Shown: piece by piece, positions 1-11,411 of the stretch
How positions within the stretch are numbered: the first letter of the stretch is position 1
Layout of the letters: each line of letters begins with the position of its first letter
DNA from: Selaginella moellendorffii
Lineage: Eukaryota > Streptophyta > Lycopodiopsida > Selaginellales > Selaginellaceae
Direction of reading: 5' to 3'
DNA length: 64,000 nt
Assembly (NCBI RefSeq): GCF_000143415.4
Contig: NW_003314312.1
Span: 441,159-505,158, forward strand
The notes under the pieces: generated by a model
What the model was told of the DNA's origin: nothing
Seen by the model: the letters and a program-made list of their open reading frames with translations, nothing else
The model's database searches: none
Translations under genes and position numbers: made by a program

Positions 1-1529
1 AGTTAAATGATGATCAACCCTAAAGTGGTTGATGGTGAAGCTAGTCTATTTGCACAAAGTAGCATTATAGTAGCTTTGACTAGATTCTCGAATGGTGATC
101 CATTATGCTAAGCTTAAGTTGGTATCTTATTTTCTCGAGGGTTTGCCCATAAAGTGTTAGAAAAAGGTTGTAGCATTCACTTGCTATAGCTTGTCAATTG
201 ATCCGTTAGCACTTGAAGTAGATTGTTAGATGGAGAAAATGTATAGTTGAGGCATTGACATTACTAGCACTTTTGTTAGTGGAAGTGGCATTGTTATTTC
301 GAGTGAAGAGGGATTTTTCTTTAAACCTTGATTTTTCATGTCATTTTTTTTTTTAAAGTGTTTTAGCTTCATATTGGATCTTGAAGGTGGTTGAAGAAGA
401 GCGTTAGTGCAATGTGAATATCCGAAGATTGTGGTCTTCGTGGTCAAGCCTTGGATGCTCATTTTGCATTTTGTGGATGTCAGTGTTAGATGTCGAATAT
501 ATGGGCAAAGTGTTCGAGGCTAAAGCATACTATGGGTCATGAGAATTTGTGTTAAGGTGAACCTATGTGAAGTTGTAGGTAGGAGGAAGTTGGTTGAGTT
601 TTGAAAATTTCTATTTCTGGACAGAGAGTCATTCTTTCTTTAAGATGGAAAATTTTCTACAAATTTTCTTAGACTTTTTTAATGGCTGATCTGTTAATCA
701 TTTTGCTCGAAAACCATTCCATTCTCGTAAGCCAGTACAAACTAGTGAAGGGGTTAGAGTTGACTTAGGTTAGCTTAGACCTTGGTCGGTAGTTTGTATG
801 ATGCATCTGTGAGACATAAAATCCCTAGGCCCCAAAGTGGAGCCGGAAAGGTGCCACGTGGTAGTGGCCAAAGCGAAAACCAAATGAGCATAACATGTTT
901 GAACTAAAAGCTCCTACTTGAAGGGTCGAGAACAGAAGTGGAACTCCTAACGAAATGCTCAAGGAACAAGCACGGAGCAAGCAATAAGTGAGTCTCTAGA
1001 AAAGGGACACAAAAGGACCAACATATGACACATGGAAGTGTCTGAGATGGACCCGAGATGGAGTCCGAGATGGAGTCTGAGATGGAGTCCAAGATGGAGT
1101 CCGAGATGGAGTCCAAGATGGACCTGAGATGGAGTCCAAGATGGAGTTCGAGATGGACCCAAGATGGAGTCCGAGATGGAGTCTGAGATGGACCTGAGAT
1201 GGAGTCTGAGATGGACCAGAGATGGAGTCTGAGATGGAGTCCGAGATGCACCCAAGATGGAATACGAGATGGAGTCTGAGAAGGACCCGAGATGGAGTTC
1301 GAGGTCGAGACCGAAACCGGGACCAAGACCGAGACCGAGACTGAGACCGAGATCAGGACCGAGACCGAGGCCGAGGCCGAGCCTGAGACCGAGCCTGAGC
1401 CCGAGTCCGAGTCCGAGTCCGAGTCCGAGTCTGAGTCCGAACTCGAGTCCGAGTTCGAGTCTGAGAGGGTGAAAGCCCAAAGCGTTCGTCTCCCTAGGTG
1501 AGCTCCAAAAGTATAGTGAAGGGGAGGAC
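1..1529 (+). other. Degenerate retroelement 3' region, no gene
   Basis: No coding region is recognisable. The stretch is T/G-rich and ends with a purine-rich tract (GAAGGGGAGGAC, about 1518-1529) just before an LTR start, as expected for the 3' internal end and polypurine tract of an LTR retrotransposon. A box GTGAAAGCCCAAAGCG near 1470 recurs near 28200 and, on the other strand, near 49050, so these remnants belong to related elements. Open frames over 904-1636 are by-products of the minisatellite. Confidence 0.5.
1040..1470. repeat. GAGTCC/GAGATG hexamer minisatellite
   Basis: Tandem six-base units of the form GAGNCC or GAGATG (GAGTCCGAGATGGAGTC...) run for about 430 bp and grade into GAGACCGAG and GAGTCCGAG blocks. 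They keep both strands open in several frames, giving artificial Glu/Ser- or Arg/Pro-rich ORFs. A related block lies at about 49085-49240 on the minus strand, again next to the GTGAAAGCCCAAAGCG box. Confidence 0.85.
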
Positions 1530-2455
1530 TGTAATGGAGCCAGTTTGGCCAGAAAAGGCCAGTTTGGCCCAGGAAGGCTGTACCCAGTGTTGGGTGATGA
1601 GCTGCCCACTAGGAAGTCCAAGACTAGAGTGAACACGAACCGACAAGTGGAGTAGTGGTGAAGTGTTCAAGAGCCAACTCTAGTTCCCCCAGGAGATCGA
1701 CTGGCCGATGCTCCTAGTCCAAGTGTGGGTGGCACTACCTACTTGGATACCTGGCGTGGCTCAACGGAACCTCACTCTAAGCCCATGGCTAGAGCATCTA
1801 AAGGCAGAAGGCGGGGAGAGTACCCATGAGGCCCGCGTAGGGCCACGGTGTTCCGAAATGTTGTCCTAAAGTCCCAGACTATGGAAAGGAAGAGGAGTAA
1901 CCCTCTGGTGTGGTGACCAAGGACACAGTCGCACAGTGAGGCAGTCCCAAAGGCTAGTGGACTTAGCAGTCAGGCCTGTGGGCCTTGATCTTGTGGCAGT
2001 ATTGGCAAACACGGCTATGGACGGAAAGGGACTGAGTGGGGACCGGAAAAAAGATATTGGGGAAGGCTATTCCCCATGTCTACGGGCATCCTAAGGATGC
2101 TAAGGAGTGGATCTGGGATGATCACTCAATGAATGGATGACCCAATCTTTGAGAGACGGGATTGTAAAGCAGGTGTTGTTGGACCACCAGTATGACCAAG
2201 GTAAATGGGCATGGCCTTAGCGTAACGGGTTGATATGTCAGTGGTACCTTGGGGTGTCGATCATGGGATCGGACACGTGGAGCACTTGGACCAAGTGCTA
2301 AGGTTGAGTGGCATGGATGCCATTCTCGGGGCTATCACGCCCCAAGTCTTGAATTAGACTTATGGAGGTCATGAAAAAGACTCCTCCAAGTGGTCAGAGA
2401 TGTGGTTAAGTGACTAAAGTAGAATGGAAAAATTAGTCACTTACAACTTGGTATC
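1530..2455 (+). mobile_element. LTR of a decayed retrotransposon
   Basis: Begins TGTAATGG after a purine tract and ends ...CACTTACA. It is followed by ACTTGGTATCGGCG, similar to the plant initiator-tRNA-Met primer-binding site TGGTATCAGAGC. The part from 1825 to 2455 is repeated at 24006-24625, the sequence into which transposon copy B inserted. The LTR is non-coding; open frames inside it have no family resemblance. Confidence 0.65.
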
Positions 2456-5336
2456 GGCGTTGTTCCTTAGTCCGACTCTTATTGGTGGCCAAGTATATCA
2501 CCACTTGGATTGGAATTGGAAGGTCCTAGGTATGGACCTATCCTCGAGGAGTAGCATGTCGGGAGGATATGGCTCTCCACTCAAGTTTATGCGTGAATTT
2601 GTGCGCAATGTGGTGGATGGAAAAGGGCCAGTAAGGGAACGACTTTGGGATCTTGGGAACAGTATAAGGTTTTCCTCAAAGGGTTGAGGATGTGGTCCGG
2701 ATGAGCATTTGACTTAGCAAACTGGTTAATATAGTTGTGGTAAACAACTATAGTAGGGATCACATGAAAGATACAGATTGCAAAACAATAAAGGAGTCAC
2801 AAGATTACCCTCATATAGTTAATGCTAGTGCTCATAAATTTGAGACCGGAATTGATGACCGTAGGAGGTCAAATATGGAAGAGGATGCAAGTCTGTGAAA
2901 TGGTAGTCGGGGCTACCTCTAATAAATGCTGGAACAACCCAAGGAGTTCGGGGTGTACTTAGAGGATGAGTTGGTATTTTCATCACATGGACAAGTGGTC
3001 ATAAGGGGCAAAAGGTTACCCCTAAAGGACAAAATCAAGTGTCAGAGTAATACTTGCAAAGATGGTCCTTGTGAGTAGGATATGAATAGAAGGAGTTGTA
3101 TTCTAGTGTGCTGGCACCTTAAGAGTAAGACCTCATAGGTTGTCGGATTAGCAAGTCCAAAAAACAAGATAACTCCAATCGAGTCAAGGAATAATCCCAA
3201 GGGATTGATGGAAGCATTTGGATTGAGGTGTGTGGTGCCCCACAAAAGATGGGGAGGATCTTAAGATCCAAGTATGAGAACAATAGGTATCTCATTGGTG
3301 GCAAAATGTGCCATGCTAAAGTTGTGGGAAAGAGTTTCCTAGAAGAACACAACTTTGGCTAAAAGTTGTGTGTGAACTGTATGGTGTAGTGCTAATGGAT
3401 AGTTGGCATAAGAGACAACCGTAGTGGTCTTGGCAAAAGACCTAGACACAAGTAAGAAGTGTCATAAAGGTAGGCTCATTGAGCCGATGGTGTAGAGACA
3501 CCAAACATACCAAGGCGTATTGCCTTGAGGTCATGTTGACGGTTCGTAAGAACCCCTTCTAAAGGAATCCCAATAGAAATGGGAATGGCATAGCATAAGC
3601 TGGAAGGCATGTGGTTAGAGTGTGGTGACCTAGATAATGATAGAGGTGTGGAAGCACCAGCAATGAGTTGTAGGACTTGACAACTATGAGGCAACTAAGC
3701 AAAAAATGCAAAATAATTAGTTAAACTAGTAGACGGTAACTAACTTCTTATTGGGATAAAGAAGTTAGATATACCCTTATGAAGGATAAATTGCTTATGT
3801 TGCGAGATATTAAATCAATGTCGTAAAGGGAATGCTCATTGCCAAAGAGGCCATCATTGGGACACCCAAACACTCTAGAACACCAAGAGGTGGTGTTTGG
3901 GATCATGAGGGCAATGGATAATGCCCAAGGGATAAGTCCCTAGCAAATGATGGATAGAAGGTGCTATCCAAATGTCCAAGGTTGCGGAGACGAGAGAAGT
4001 CCGTCTACCCAAATTAGACAAAGCCAAAAAAGAATTTTGGCAAGGCTAGTGATGGGCATATAAAGTCCCATAAGTAGCAACAGTGATCCCAATATGTGGG
4101 ATTACAAGGTGAGCAAACCCGGATTGAGGAACCACTCCCTAGGCTGTAGGGTAGGTTCATCCCTATGAATACTTGCCAAAAGCATGGTAGAAAGTGCAAA
4201 GTTATCTTCTTAACCTGGAGGAGAATGACCGAAGGAAATGTATAAGGCCAAAAAGCAAGTAGTAAAGGATAGAACCGGACCATAGGAATTGATAGGCATA
4301 ACCAAGAGACCAATCTAACTATCTGCACAAGAGCCGTCTCATATCCAACATGCGTTGCGCGGACATGTAACACTCCGTTTTCGTTCATAGTCCCACCAAT
4401 GACTTTGTCACCACTTCGTTTTGCGACTGGCCGAGCTTCACCAGTGATCATGCTCTCGGTCACATGACTCTGTCCCCAAATCACCTCTCCATCAGTTGGC
4501 ACCTTGGAACCAAGCAAAACTTTGATGACATCATTCCGTTGTACGAGCTGCGTAATGATTTCTCGCTCGAAAGTAATTTTCCCTTCTCGTCCAGTGTCAG
4601 GAGAATGGCCGTATCAGGCGTGAGATTCATAAGCTTCGCGATGGATTCAGACGTTTTCCCTTTGGCCAGAACCTCCAGGAACTTCCCCAGTGGAATAAAC
4701 GATATGAGAATTGAACTCGTCTTGAAAAGTCTGTCCCTTCAAACGAGTCGTCGCAGATCTTAAAGCGGAGTAGACAGAGTAGAAGTCCGCAGCATTTGTC
4801 CCGAGAGCTATGAGAACGTCAATGTTGGCTGAACCATGGTGTAGAGCATTGTAAGCCACCCGATGACGAACTGAACAGGCGTAGACAAACTCCATCTCAG
4901 TATCTCGGTGAGCATGGTTATGCAAGTTGGGAGTGGAGAATTAAGTGGGTGCTCAAGCATGTTGTTGCTAGCGATCGGGATGCCATGGATAGTCTAAAAC
5001 ATGGGATAGTCCATGTTAGACTATATGGCTATTGAAAAGCTTGCGAAAGGAGAGACTTTAGCAAGCTAAGGAACAGAGTTCCTTGAACGTTCCCCTAGGT
5101 AGATAAGTACCTAGACATCCAAGTGTAAATGGTTTATAGAGCACGCGAAATCAGAGTGGCGTAGCAAGAGCGTGGTCTTGAAGCTTGCCATGAGGTGAGG
5201 CTATCAAGGTTAGGGAAGTAATTCCCAAGTGTTCAAAGAGAGGGCTTTGAACGAAAGTCGATGGTTAAGGACTTTCACGCTTATGCATGAACCATGTTAC
5301 GGTGGCCGGATGACTTGCTAAGTGAGATTGGCAAGT
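2456..5336. other. Degenerate retroelement interior
   Basis: Non-coding, repeat-like DNA downstream of the LTR and primer-binding site. It continues beyond transposon copy A at 14898-16214. No gag or pol could be read. The only recognisable coding matter is the P1B-ATPase fragment at 4307-4925. Confidence 0.45.
4307..4925 (-). pseudogene. Captured fragment of a Cu+ P1B-type ATPase (HMA5/RAN1-like)
   Basis: The minus strand carries pieces of a heavy-metal P1B-ATPase in several frames: the membrane segment with GSANIDVLIALGTNAADFYS, then LGKFLEVLAKGKTSESIAKL, then the actuator domain with GSKVPTDGEVIWGQSH, MITGEARPVAKR and NENGVLHVRAT. The family's actuator loop is TGES; here it reads TGEA, so the conserved serine is lost. 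At least two frameshifts separate the pieces. Upstream metal-binding domains and the downstream phosphorylation (DKTGT) and ATP-binding domains are absent. In plants the parent protein loads copper into secretory compartments; this piece cannot. It sits inside retroelement debris, so capture or transduplication is likely. Confidence 0.8.
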
Positions 5337-5360
5337 AAGCTCTATTTCGTTAAAGTGGGA
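5337..5360 (+). repeat. Left terminal inverted repeat of copy A
   Basis: 24 bp, exact reverse complement of 14874-14897 and of the copy B end at 23982-24005. Preceded by AAGT. Confidence 0.9.
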
Positions 5361-5952
5361 TTTATTCAGTAAAATGGGACTAGGTACAAATTTTCAAGTA
5401 TTTGAAAATGACGTGAAATTATATGTTTTTTGTCCAGGGGCTAGACATATCTGGGGCATGGTGACTAGCGCGGTGACTTTGTGTCCAGACTGAGTCCATC
5501 TGGTTGTATAATAAATCTCATTGTCAAGGTGAACAAGCCGAATCTGAAGCTAAAGAAGAGCGATGGCATGCGCGCACACACTATTTGTTTGTTCATTGAG
5601 CGTGTGGTGAGCTTTCCAAGATGAATGTCATTCCTATTAGCCAGACATATAACTTAATGGTGAGAACATTTAGATATTATTCAATGTTATCTTTTTCTAA
5701 CGAATCTAATTGTGAAGGTGTAGCAAGAGGCATTGCTAGTCTGGAGAAGTCATTTAACTCATTTGACCCTTAGTGTATTTTCATGAAACTAAATAACTTT
5801 CATATTATTAAGGAATTTCTCTAGTACCTTTTTTTTACGACATAGAGGCTTGCATTTCTTTCAAAGGTGATTTAGTAAAAGGCCTGAGGGCACATGCCAT
5901 TCTATTTCTCAGACCGGTATTAAGATATACTAGTGCAAAGGGCCACATGCCA
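5361..5952. other. Subterminal region of copy A
   Basis: Non-coding end of the transposon. It carries a GTGAACAAGCCGAATCTGAAG segment (5528-5550) that resembles the last transposase exon but lies in the opposite orientation, and palindrome copies at 5563-5582 and 5879-5900. The stretch just before the terminal repeat contains the intact, unoccupied version of the site where the TRIM sits in copy B (CAGTCTGGACAC on the minus strand, about 5483-5494). Relative to copy B, about 950 bp is missing near 5945. Confidence 0.7.
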
Positions 5953-8900
5953 TCACGCCTCCTCTGATTCAGATTCGGATTGTTCACCTTGAAATAAAAT
6001 ACATTAGAAACTTAGTAAAGGAATATTAATGAATCTTACCTTGAACCCGGGTTATGAATGCTCTTGCTGCATCTCTTGCATGGTCTGGCAAGGTGATGGT
6101 GGCACTCTGCTTCTGCATCCAACCATGCACAACATTATCCACCGATATGCTCATGCTGGGATCCCTTGGATTTAGCACCCATCTCTTTTCTAGGCAATCC
6201 TTCGTATATCCGGAACTTGGCTTGAACCACTCCACAGTTACATTGAAGGAGTTAGTTTCCGCGTCCTCCTCTGCATCAATGATGCAGCGCCCCACCCATA
6301 TTATTTGTTTTTTATTACTGGGTCTGACAAGCACAACCATTCCTTTGCAGACCTATACTGGATTGAATGCTGAATCCGGCTTCTTGTTCCTCGGCCCGCA
6401 ATAGTGATCCTCAACATCGTTATCTGTCACTGCATTTCCAGAGGACATTGTTCCGCTACTATCTGGTGCTCTGGGTTCTGGCCAAAAGGACTCTTTCAAT
6501 TCTTCATATACAACCGGCCCATTTTGGATAGCAGATATAATCTTCTCCCAGTATTCGAGCAAAGGCTTGCACCTCTGAAAATAGGATTCTCCACCAAACA
6601 CCAACCCCCTCTTCCAGAAGGCAATATGCTATCTAATCCCGGCCACTATACTTTCCTGGTCTTTGAGTCCATCCGGGTGCATCGGCCGTGGGGAACCCTG
6701 AGGAATCATAGGTTCCCCAATTATGGGATCTCTCTTGAAGAGTTCAATGCCGTCCACTGGCAGCCACACTGTGTCCCATTCTCTCATCTTGTACCTCATC
6801 ACTAGAGCACCGTCACGCATGCTGAAATGAAACTGAAGAGGCTTGGAGTGGCCAATCAGCGTTTCGGATCCATCCCTGATGTAGCCTCTTACAAACCCCT
6901 TAAAGTCTGGAACCTCTGTCACAAGTGCAACTTCAACAGTGCCTTTGATGCAATTTTGGAATTCATCGTAGAGTTGTGGGAGGGTGAGGACATTGGATCG
7001 CCGGAGGGACTCTACCAAGTGACTGAACATGGCATCGACGTCTTCATGAGTGTGCCCAACCATGAGAAAGCCAAGTGTAACCGTTTCAAATATGCCTTTG
7101 GCAACAAGCATCGCCAAGTACGCGAAGACGTACATGTTTTTGTTCTCACTGCCAGCATTGTCTGTTTGGAGCAGAAGATGGGGTGGAAGGCCACATCGGC
7201 CGCAAGAACTTCCTTGAGATTCTGCTTTGTTTGGATGAGGCTGTGCATTCACCGGGCGACCAGCCTCGTCGAAATGGCATGAGGCCTCACGTGATAACCC
7301 TACAATCTGACGGCCAACATATTCACTGGGATGGTATGGGGCCCCATGCGATACTGCAAGCCTTTGCTCCTCCTCCAGCTGAACCCTGTATGGGGTTCGA
7401 TCGACAAGGGCCTTATGCAAGGGTTGGCTGTTCAGCTCAGTCTGCGCACTTTGCAAAGACCTCAAGTGTTTTGCTAGGGACGCAATCATCATGTTTGCAC
7501 CCCCGCCACCCCATAGAGGTACAAAGAAGTTCCCATACTTCTGGGCACCATGCCCATGAGCGATTATACCAAACAGAGACACAGGCAGCTGCATGGATGA
7601 AGAGATTGCCTTGGGGGCAGGATTGAGTCGAGGTAAGCACGTCTTTTTCTGGTCCATTTTGTCGTGGATGATGCAGAGGTAAGAGTCAGGTCTCTCCATG
7701 GAGAGAATCCTGTTATGATAATATGCAGTCCTGCAGCTTCTCTGCTCGATGTTGTGGTCGAGCCGCCTTCTAACCAACGTCTCTCGCTCTTGAGCGCTAC
7801 AAGAATTCTTCGACAAAGCCATTTTGATAGTAGTGCACTCGTCACACTTTGAAAAGCTGGAGTACTTTCCTATACTCACATCCCTGAACCTGTTGCTCCA
7901 CAATCTACTAAATCTAGATTGGCTCAGCTTCCTGTAGCCATTACTCTGGAGTTCCCGATTCACATCTTCCAATATGGCCCCCTTGGTATACATGGAAGGG
8001 AGAACTCGTTGGGTGTCTCGTGTTCCATCTTCCAAGAGGCGGGTTTTATGTGGTTGCTGCTCGCTACATGTCTCGACAAACCTCTTGAAGATTGCCTCTC
8101 CATATACAACATGACCCCTGGTTTTGTGCGTACCGTCGTTCCCATGGACTGCCTGTTGAACCCTTTGTTCCTCGAACTCAGTTTTGATTCTGTAGAATGT
8201 GCTTCGAGGGACTCCATAAATGATTCTCCATGCCTTCATGCAAACCAAACCCCTCTGGAAGACCATGCCCCCCACCTGATGTTCTGAAGCATCAACAAAT
8301 GACCGTAATGCCTCATACACAAAATTGCGAGCTGCCTTCCAGGACAATGTCTTGTATCTTGCTCTCTCCTCTTCAATAGCATCCCAATAAGCATGTTGAC
8401 AGCACCTCCTCTTGCAACAAGCAATTGTCGAGACCATTCGAACCTCCATCGCCATTTTCTGCCTTTTCGGTTCGTTGCTCAGATCCCTTTGGCTGCGCTA
8501 TAGGAAGGTGTACTTTCTTTTCCCATGAAGAGATGTTCTGTCATCAGTTGTAGTGGTGTTTGATTGTGAATCCTTCACATTCTCAAACACTAAATGCCTC
8601 AATTTCCACCGCATAATGCTTCCAATAGTCAGACTGTTTTCTTCTGTGTCAACAACCTCTAAAATCGCAACTCCAATATCATCCCAGCCCAATTCTTGAT
8701 TAGCAACCGCATCTCTTGGATCGACAACTGTGGCTAAGCCCTCAGCTACCACCTCCCCCTCGGGGTTGTTTAGAAACACCTTTGCCTGAATCCATGTAGC
8801 ACGGTTCTTAAGATCCACGGAGGGAACATGCGTCGCACTTGCGCTGTCCCCAACATCTGCTTTCTTCTGCAGATTTTTCAAGGCAACAACAACATTTACC

Positions 8901-9094
8901 CCGACGACCATCTCTCCTCGTTCAATAGCGACCACATTCCCATCGAAGACAGTCTCTACTGATACAGCAGCATTGCCTTCCCCAAGCCTTTGACAGTGTA
9001 TAACAAAGTTCCAATCCATAGACACAAGGGTCCCTTTTGCAACTCTCTTCCCACCATTCAAAATGTAAACCTTTTCCCCAACCCTGAAGGCCAT
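5953..9094 (-). pseudogene. DDE-type transposase-like protein (DUF7869-like), copy A
   Basis: One reading frame runs from ATG 9094 to 6040, then a 52-nt intron (5988-6039) to a short last exon ending at TGA 5953, with TAG codons at 8498-8500, 6629-6631 and 6341-6343. The first about 200 residues are a beta-rich module starting MAFRVGEKVYILNGG. The middle (8455-6632) holds DDE-like signatures: IIHDKMD near 7660, QTDNAGSENKN near 7160 and GHTHEDVDAMF near 7045, the last two typical of the DUF7869 family. The C-terminal part (IIWVGRC...VTVEWFKP) looks like a small SH3/Tudor-like module. Copy B shares the second and third TAG, so the common parent already had them. Likely role: transposition of A/B, now disabled unless TAG is read through or spliced out. 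The 8498 stop could instead separate two genes. Confidence 0.75.
7274..7294. repeat. Palindrome copy inside transposase coding sequence
   Basis: ATGGCATGAGGCCTCACGTG lies within the open frame and reads on the minus strand as part of SREASCHF. The same site in copy B is 20536-20556. The palindrome is therefore not confined to non-coding parts of the element. Confidence 0.7.
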
Positions 9095-9168
9095 TCTGAA
9101 AGTGCAGAAAAGAAGTTAAGACCATACAAAAAATAATTGGAGAATGGCCTAAATCATAACATACCAAA

Positions 9169-9555
9169 TAGCATGAGGCCACATGCCATTATTCAAACAT
9201 GCTATTGACACCCACGTGAAATTTCGCATTCACAAAATTGGCATGAGGCCTCATGCCATCTTGATATACACACAGCTGCAGGCAAGTAAAAACATGCATG
9301 ACAATACGCTAGCCATGAAATTGCAAGGGCCCAAGATGGCATGTGGCCTCATGCCATTTCTAAATGTGGTCCTAAACCATTCCATAGGCTAGCAGGGGCC
9401 AAAGATGGCATGAGGCCTCATGCCATCTTGATATACACACAATTGCAGGCAAGTAAAAACATACATGACAATACACTAGCCATGAAATTGCAAGGGCCCA
9501 AGATGGCATGTGGCCTCATGCCATTTCTAAATGTGGTCCTAAACCATTCCATGGT
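9169..9555. repeat. Palindrome cluster with 168-bp tandem repeat
   Basis: Five palindrome copies lie at 9169-9190, 9239-9258 (perfect 20 bp), 9336-9357, 9402-9429 (perfect 28 bp, core GGCATGAGGCCTCATGCC) and 9503-9524. The segment 9240-9407 is repeated almost exactly at 9408-9555, giving a 168-bp tandem unit with two palindromes each. It lies directly upstream of the transposase frame; a 69-nt intron-like segment (9096-9164, GTATGT...TTTCAG) separates it from ATG 9094. It may be the transposase leader or promoter. Confidence 0.85.
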
Positions 9556-9599
9556 GAACATACTAGGAAGCACAAGTGCCGAATATCAAGAGGAAGCGG

Positions 9600-9725
9600 T
9601 AGCCACACCAAAGACAGTGCCGCTCGCAACACCGCAACTACTCGTAGTGCCGCTCGCAACACCGCAACTGCTCGTAGCGCCGCTCGCAATGGCGCTCGCA
9701 ATGCCGCAACCGCTTGTAGACACAT
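9600..9725. repeat. Short minisatellite, about 33-bp unit
   Basis: Two to three tandem units of the type GTGCCGCTCGCAACACCGCAA, with GCTCGCAA sub-repeats, give Ala/Leu-rich pseudo-frames. Found only in copy A. Confidence 0.7.
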
Positions 9726-9839
9726 AAACCACAGCTCACAACGCCGCTTACACAAGCAGCGCTCACTGCGCTCAGCGGAACCAAGAACACGGCGCACAAA
9801 AATGATAGACCTAGGAATGAGTTTGAGAATTCAAAAATA

Positions 9840-11335
9840 ACACACGCTTGAACGTCACATCAAATCCTCTGACAAACCAGATCTTATGATTCCTCTGACA
9901 AATTTCAAACTGAGTAGCTTCTAGACTTTGCTGTCGGAGGTTGAACTTTGTCACATCATGTCCATGCCTCGATCCAGCTGTGCCATGTCAGTGATTCGAA
10001 CTTTGCCATGCCATGTCAGCGATCCGCGCCAAGATTATTCGCCGTGTAAAGGAATAATTATGCTGTGTGTGTACGTCCATTTATGGCAATATAAGGCCAC
10101 ACGCCATTCAAAGAATAATGCTAGTCGAGCATTTTTTGGTGCATTTTTGGGTTCAAAATTGCATGAGCCCACACGCTATAAAGTTTACCTGTACCAAAAA
10201 TAGAAACAGCTTTATTTACTTGGGAATTTAAGTGGTTGAGGCATTTTTAAACTTACAAACACATGCCCTACTTACATTCATTTGGTTGCTTAAAATTCAA
10301 AAATATTATAAACCTTTCTTTTTGCATTTTCAATGTTTTCAATTATGGTTTTTGATTTTCGCAGGACCAGCCTAGTAATCTATTTGCATCCCGTCATGTT
10401 TATAGCTAGCTTTCGTTTGTCCCCTTCGCTAGCCTGAGATACATCTGCTCGGCATCTGCTTCTTACAACATTTGCCCAGAAAGGGCATCTTTCTTCACGC
10501 AGCATTTGCCACATGTTTAGGGTTAGGGTTTAGGGTTTAGCAATTCAGTAGCTTGATAAACATGCAAATACAGAACTTGATGCAAAATCCTTTGATATGT
10601 CACAATGCCCCTAGGACCATAAACACATTTCAATAGAGAGGGTCCTTTCATTTCATAACTCCTTACGTAGATCTTGGTGAAACCAGAGTTAGTGAAGTTG
10701 GTTTCTTGTGATCCCGCATCTGATTGTGATGTCCCTTTGCAGTGTCAATGGAAAGGTCAATGCACACCAAACTGTAGAATCTTGGAGCAAAATAACGGTC
10801 GGATCTATGGCAAATGCCCCTGAAACATTGTAAGGCTCATGTGGTCTCATGTGGTGTCCGATCGAGATGCTTCTTTGCAGGGTCATCAAGAAGGACATTG
10901 TATACCATTCTGTAAAATCTAGTTGCGATCTAACAGTTGGATCTCCAGGAAACTCAAAACAATCTCGCACGTGTCAGAATATTCTAGAAATATACTCCTA
11001 TGTGCTCCTGAAAATGGCATGCGGCCCCACGCCATTCAAGAGATAACGCCAGATGACGCCGAGCATTTTTTGGTGCATTTTTTGGGATCAAAATTGCATG
11101 AGCCCACACGCTTGAACGTCACATCAAATCCTCTGACAATTTATTTAGCTGAACATCTGGCATTTTTGGAAATACAAGATGCTTTGGAATATCCAATCAT
11201 GCATGGTATAAATATAGCGAGGGTATTAAATGATATCCCAATCATGATCTTTCTTTTGGATTTCGCGTGCATGTAGTCCGAGGAATGATGACGTTGCGGA
11301 TTTCTTTTGGATTTCACGCATTTACCCGAGGTCAA
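9840..11335. other. Non-coding interior of copy A
   Basis: No gene is recognisable. A block containing CAAAATTGCATGAGCCCACACGC occurs at 10149-10180 and 11080-11112, and CACACGCTTGAACGTCACATC at 9841 and 11105, so this part was built by internal duplication. Palindrome copies are at 10083 (half) and 11014-11035. A short run of TTTAGGG-like units is at 10515-10540. Copy B has the ParB-like gene at the equivalent place. Confidence 0.55.
10515..10540 (+). repeat. Short interstitial telomere-like repeat
   Basis: TTTAGGG TTAGGG TTTAGGG TTTAG: three to four plant-type telomere units, one lacking a T, inside the transposon. Confidence 0.7.
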
Positions 11336-11411
11336 TTTAGCCGTGCCTGAGGAACTGAAGACGGCTATGGAGCTTTAGAATCCAAAGAAAGCTCCAGGTG
11401 CAGCATGGGAA

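Noticed and set aside
904-1636. Overlapping open frames on both strands rich in Ser/Pro/Leu or Glu/Arg
   Set aside because: They are produced by the hexamer minisatellite, which lacks stop codons in several frames. No domain or start context.
6054-8287. Plus-strand frames of 116-151 codons within the copy A transposase
   Set aside because: They are opposite-strand shadows; the minus-strand frame has conserved motifs shared with copy B.
9402-9429. CRISPR-like or bacterial repeat array
   Set aside because: Spacing is irregular, the sequence is eukaryotic, and no associated genes exist. The palindromes are dispersed, not an array of repeats and spacers.
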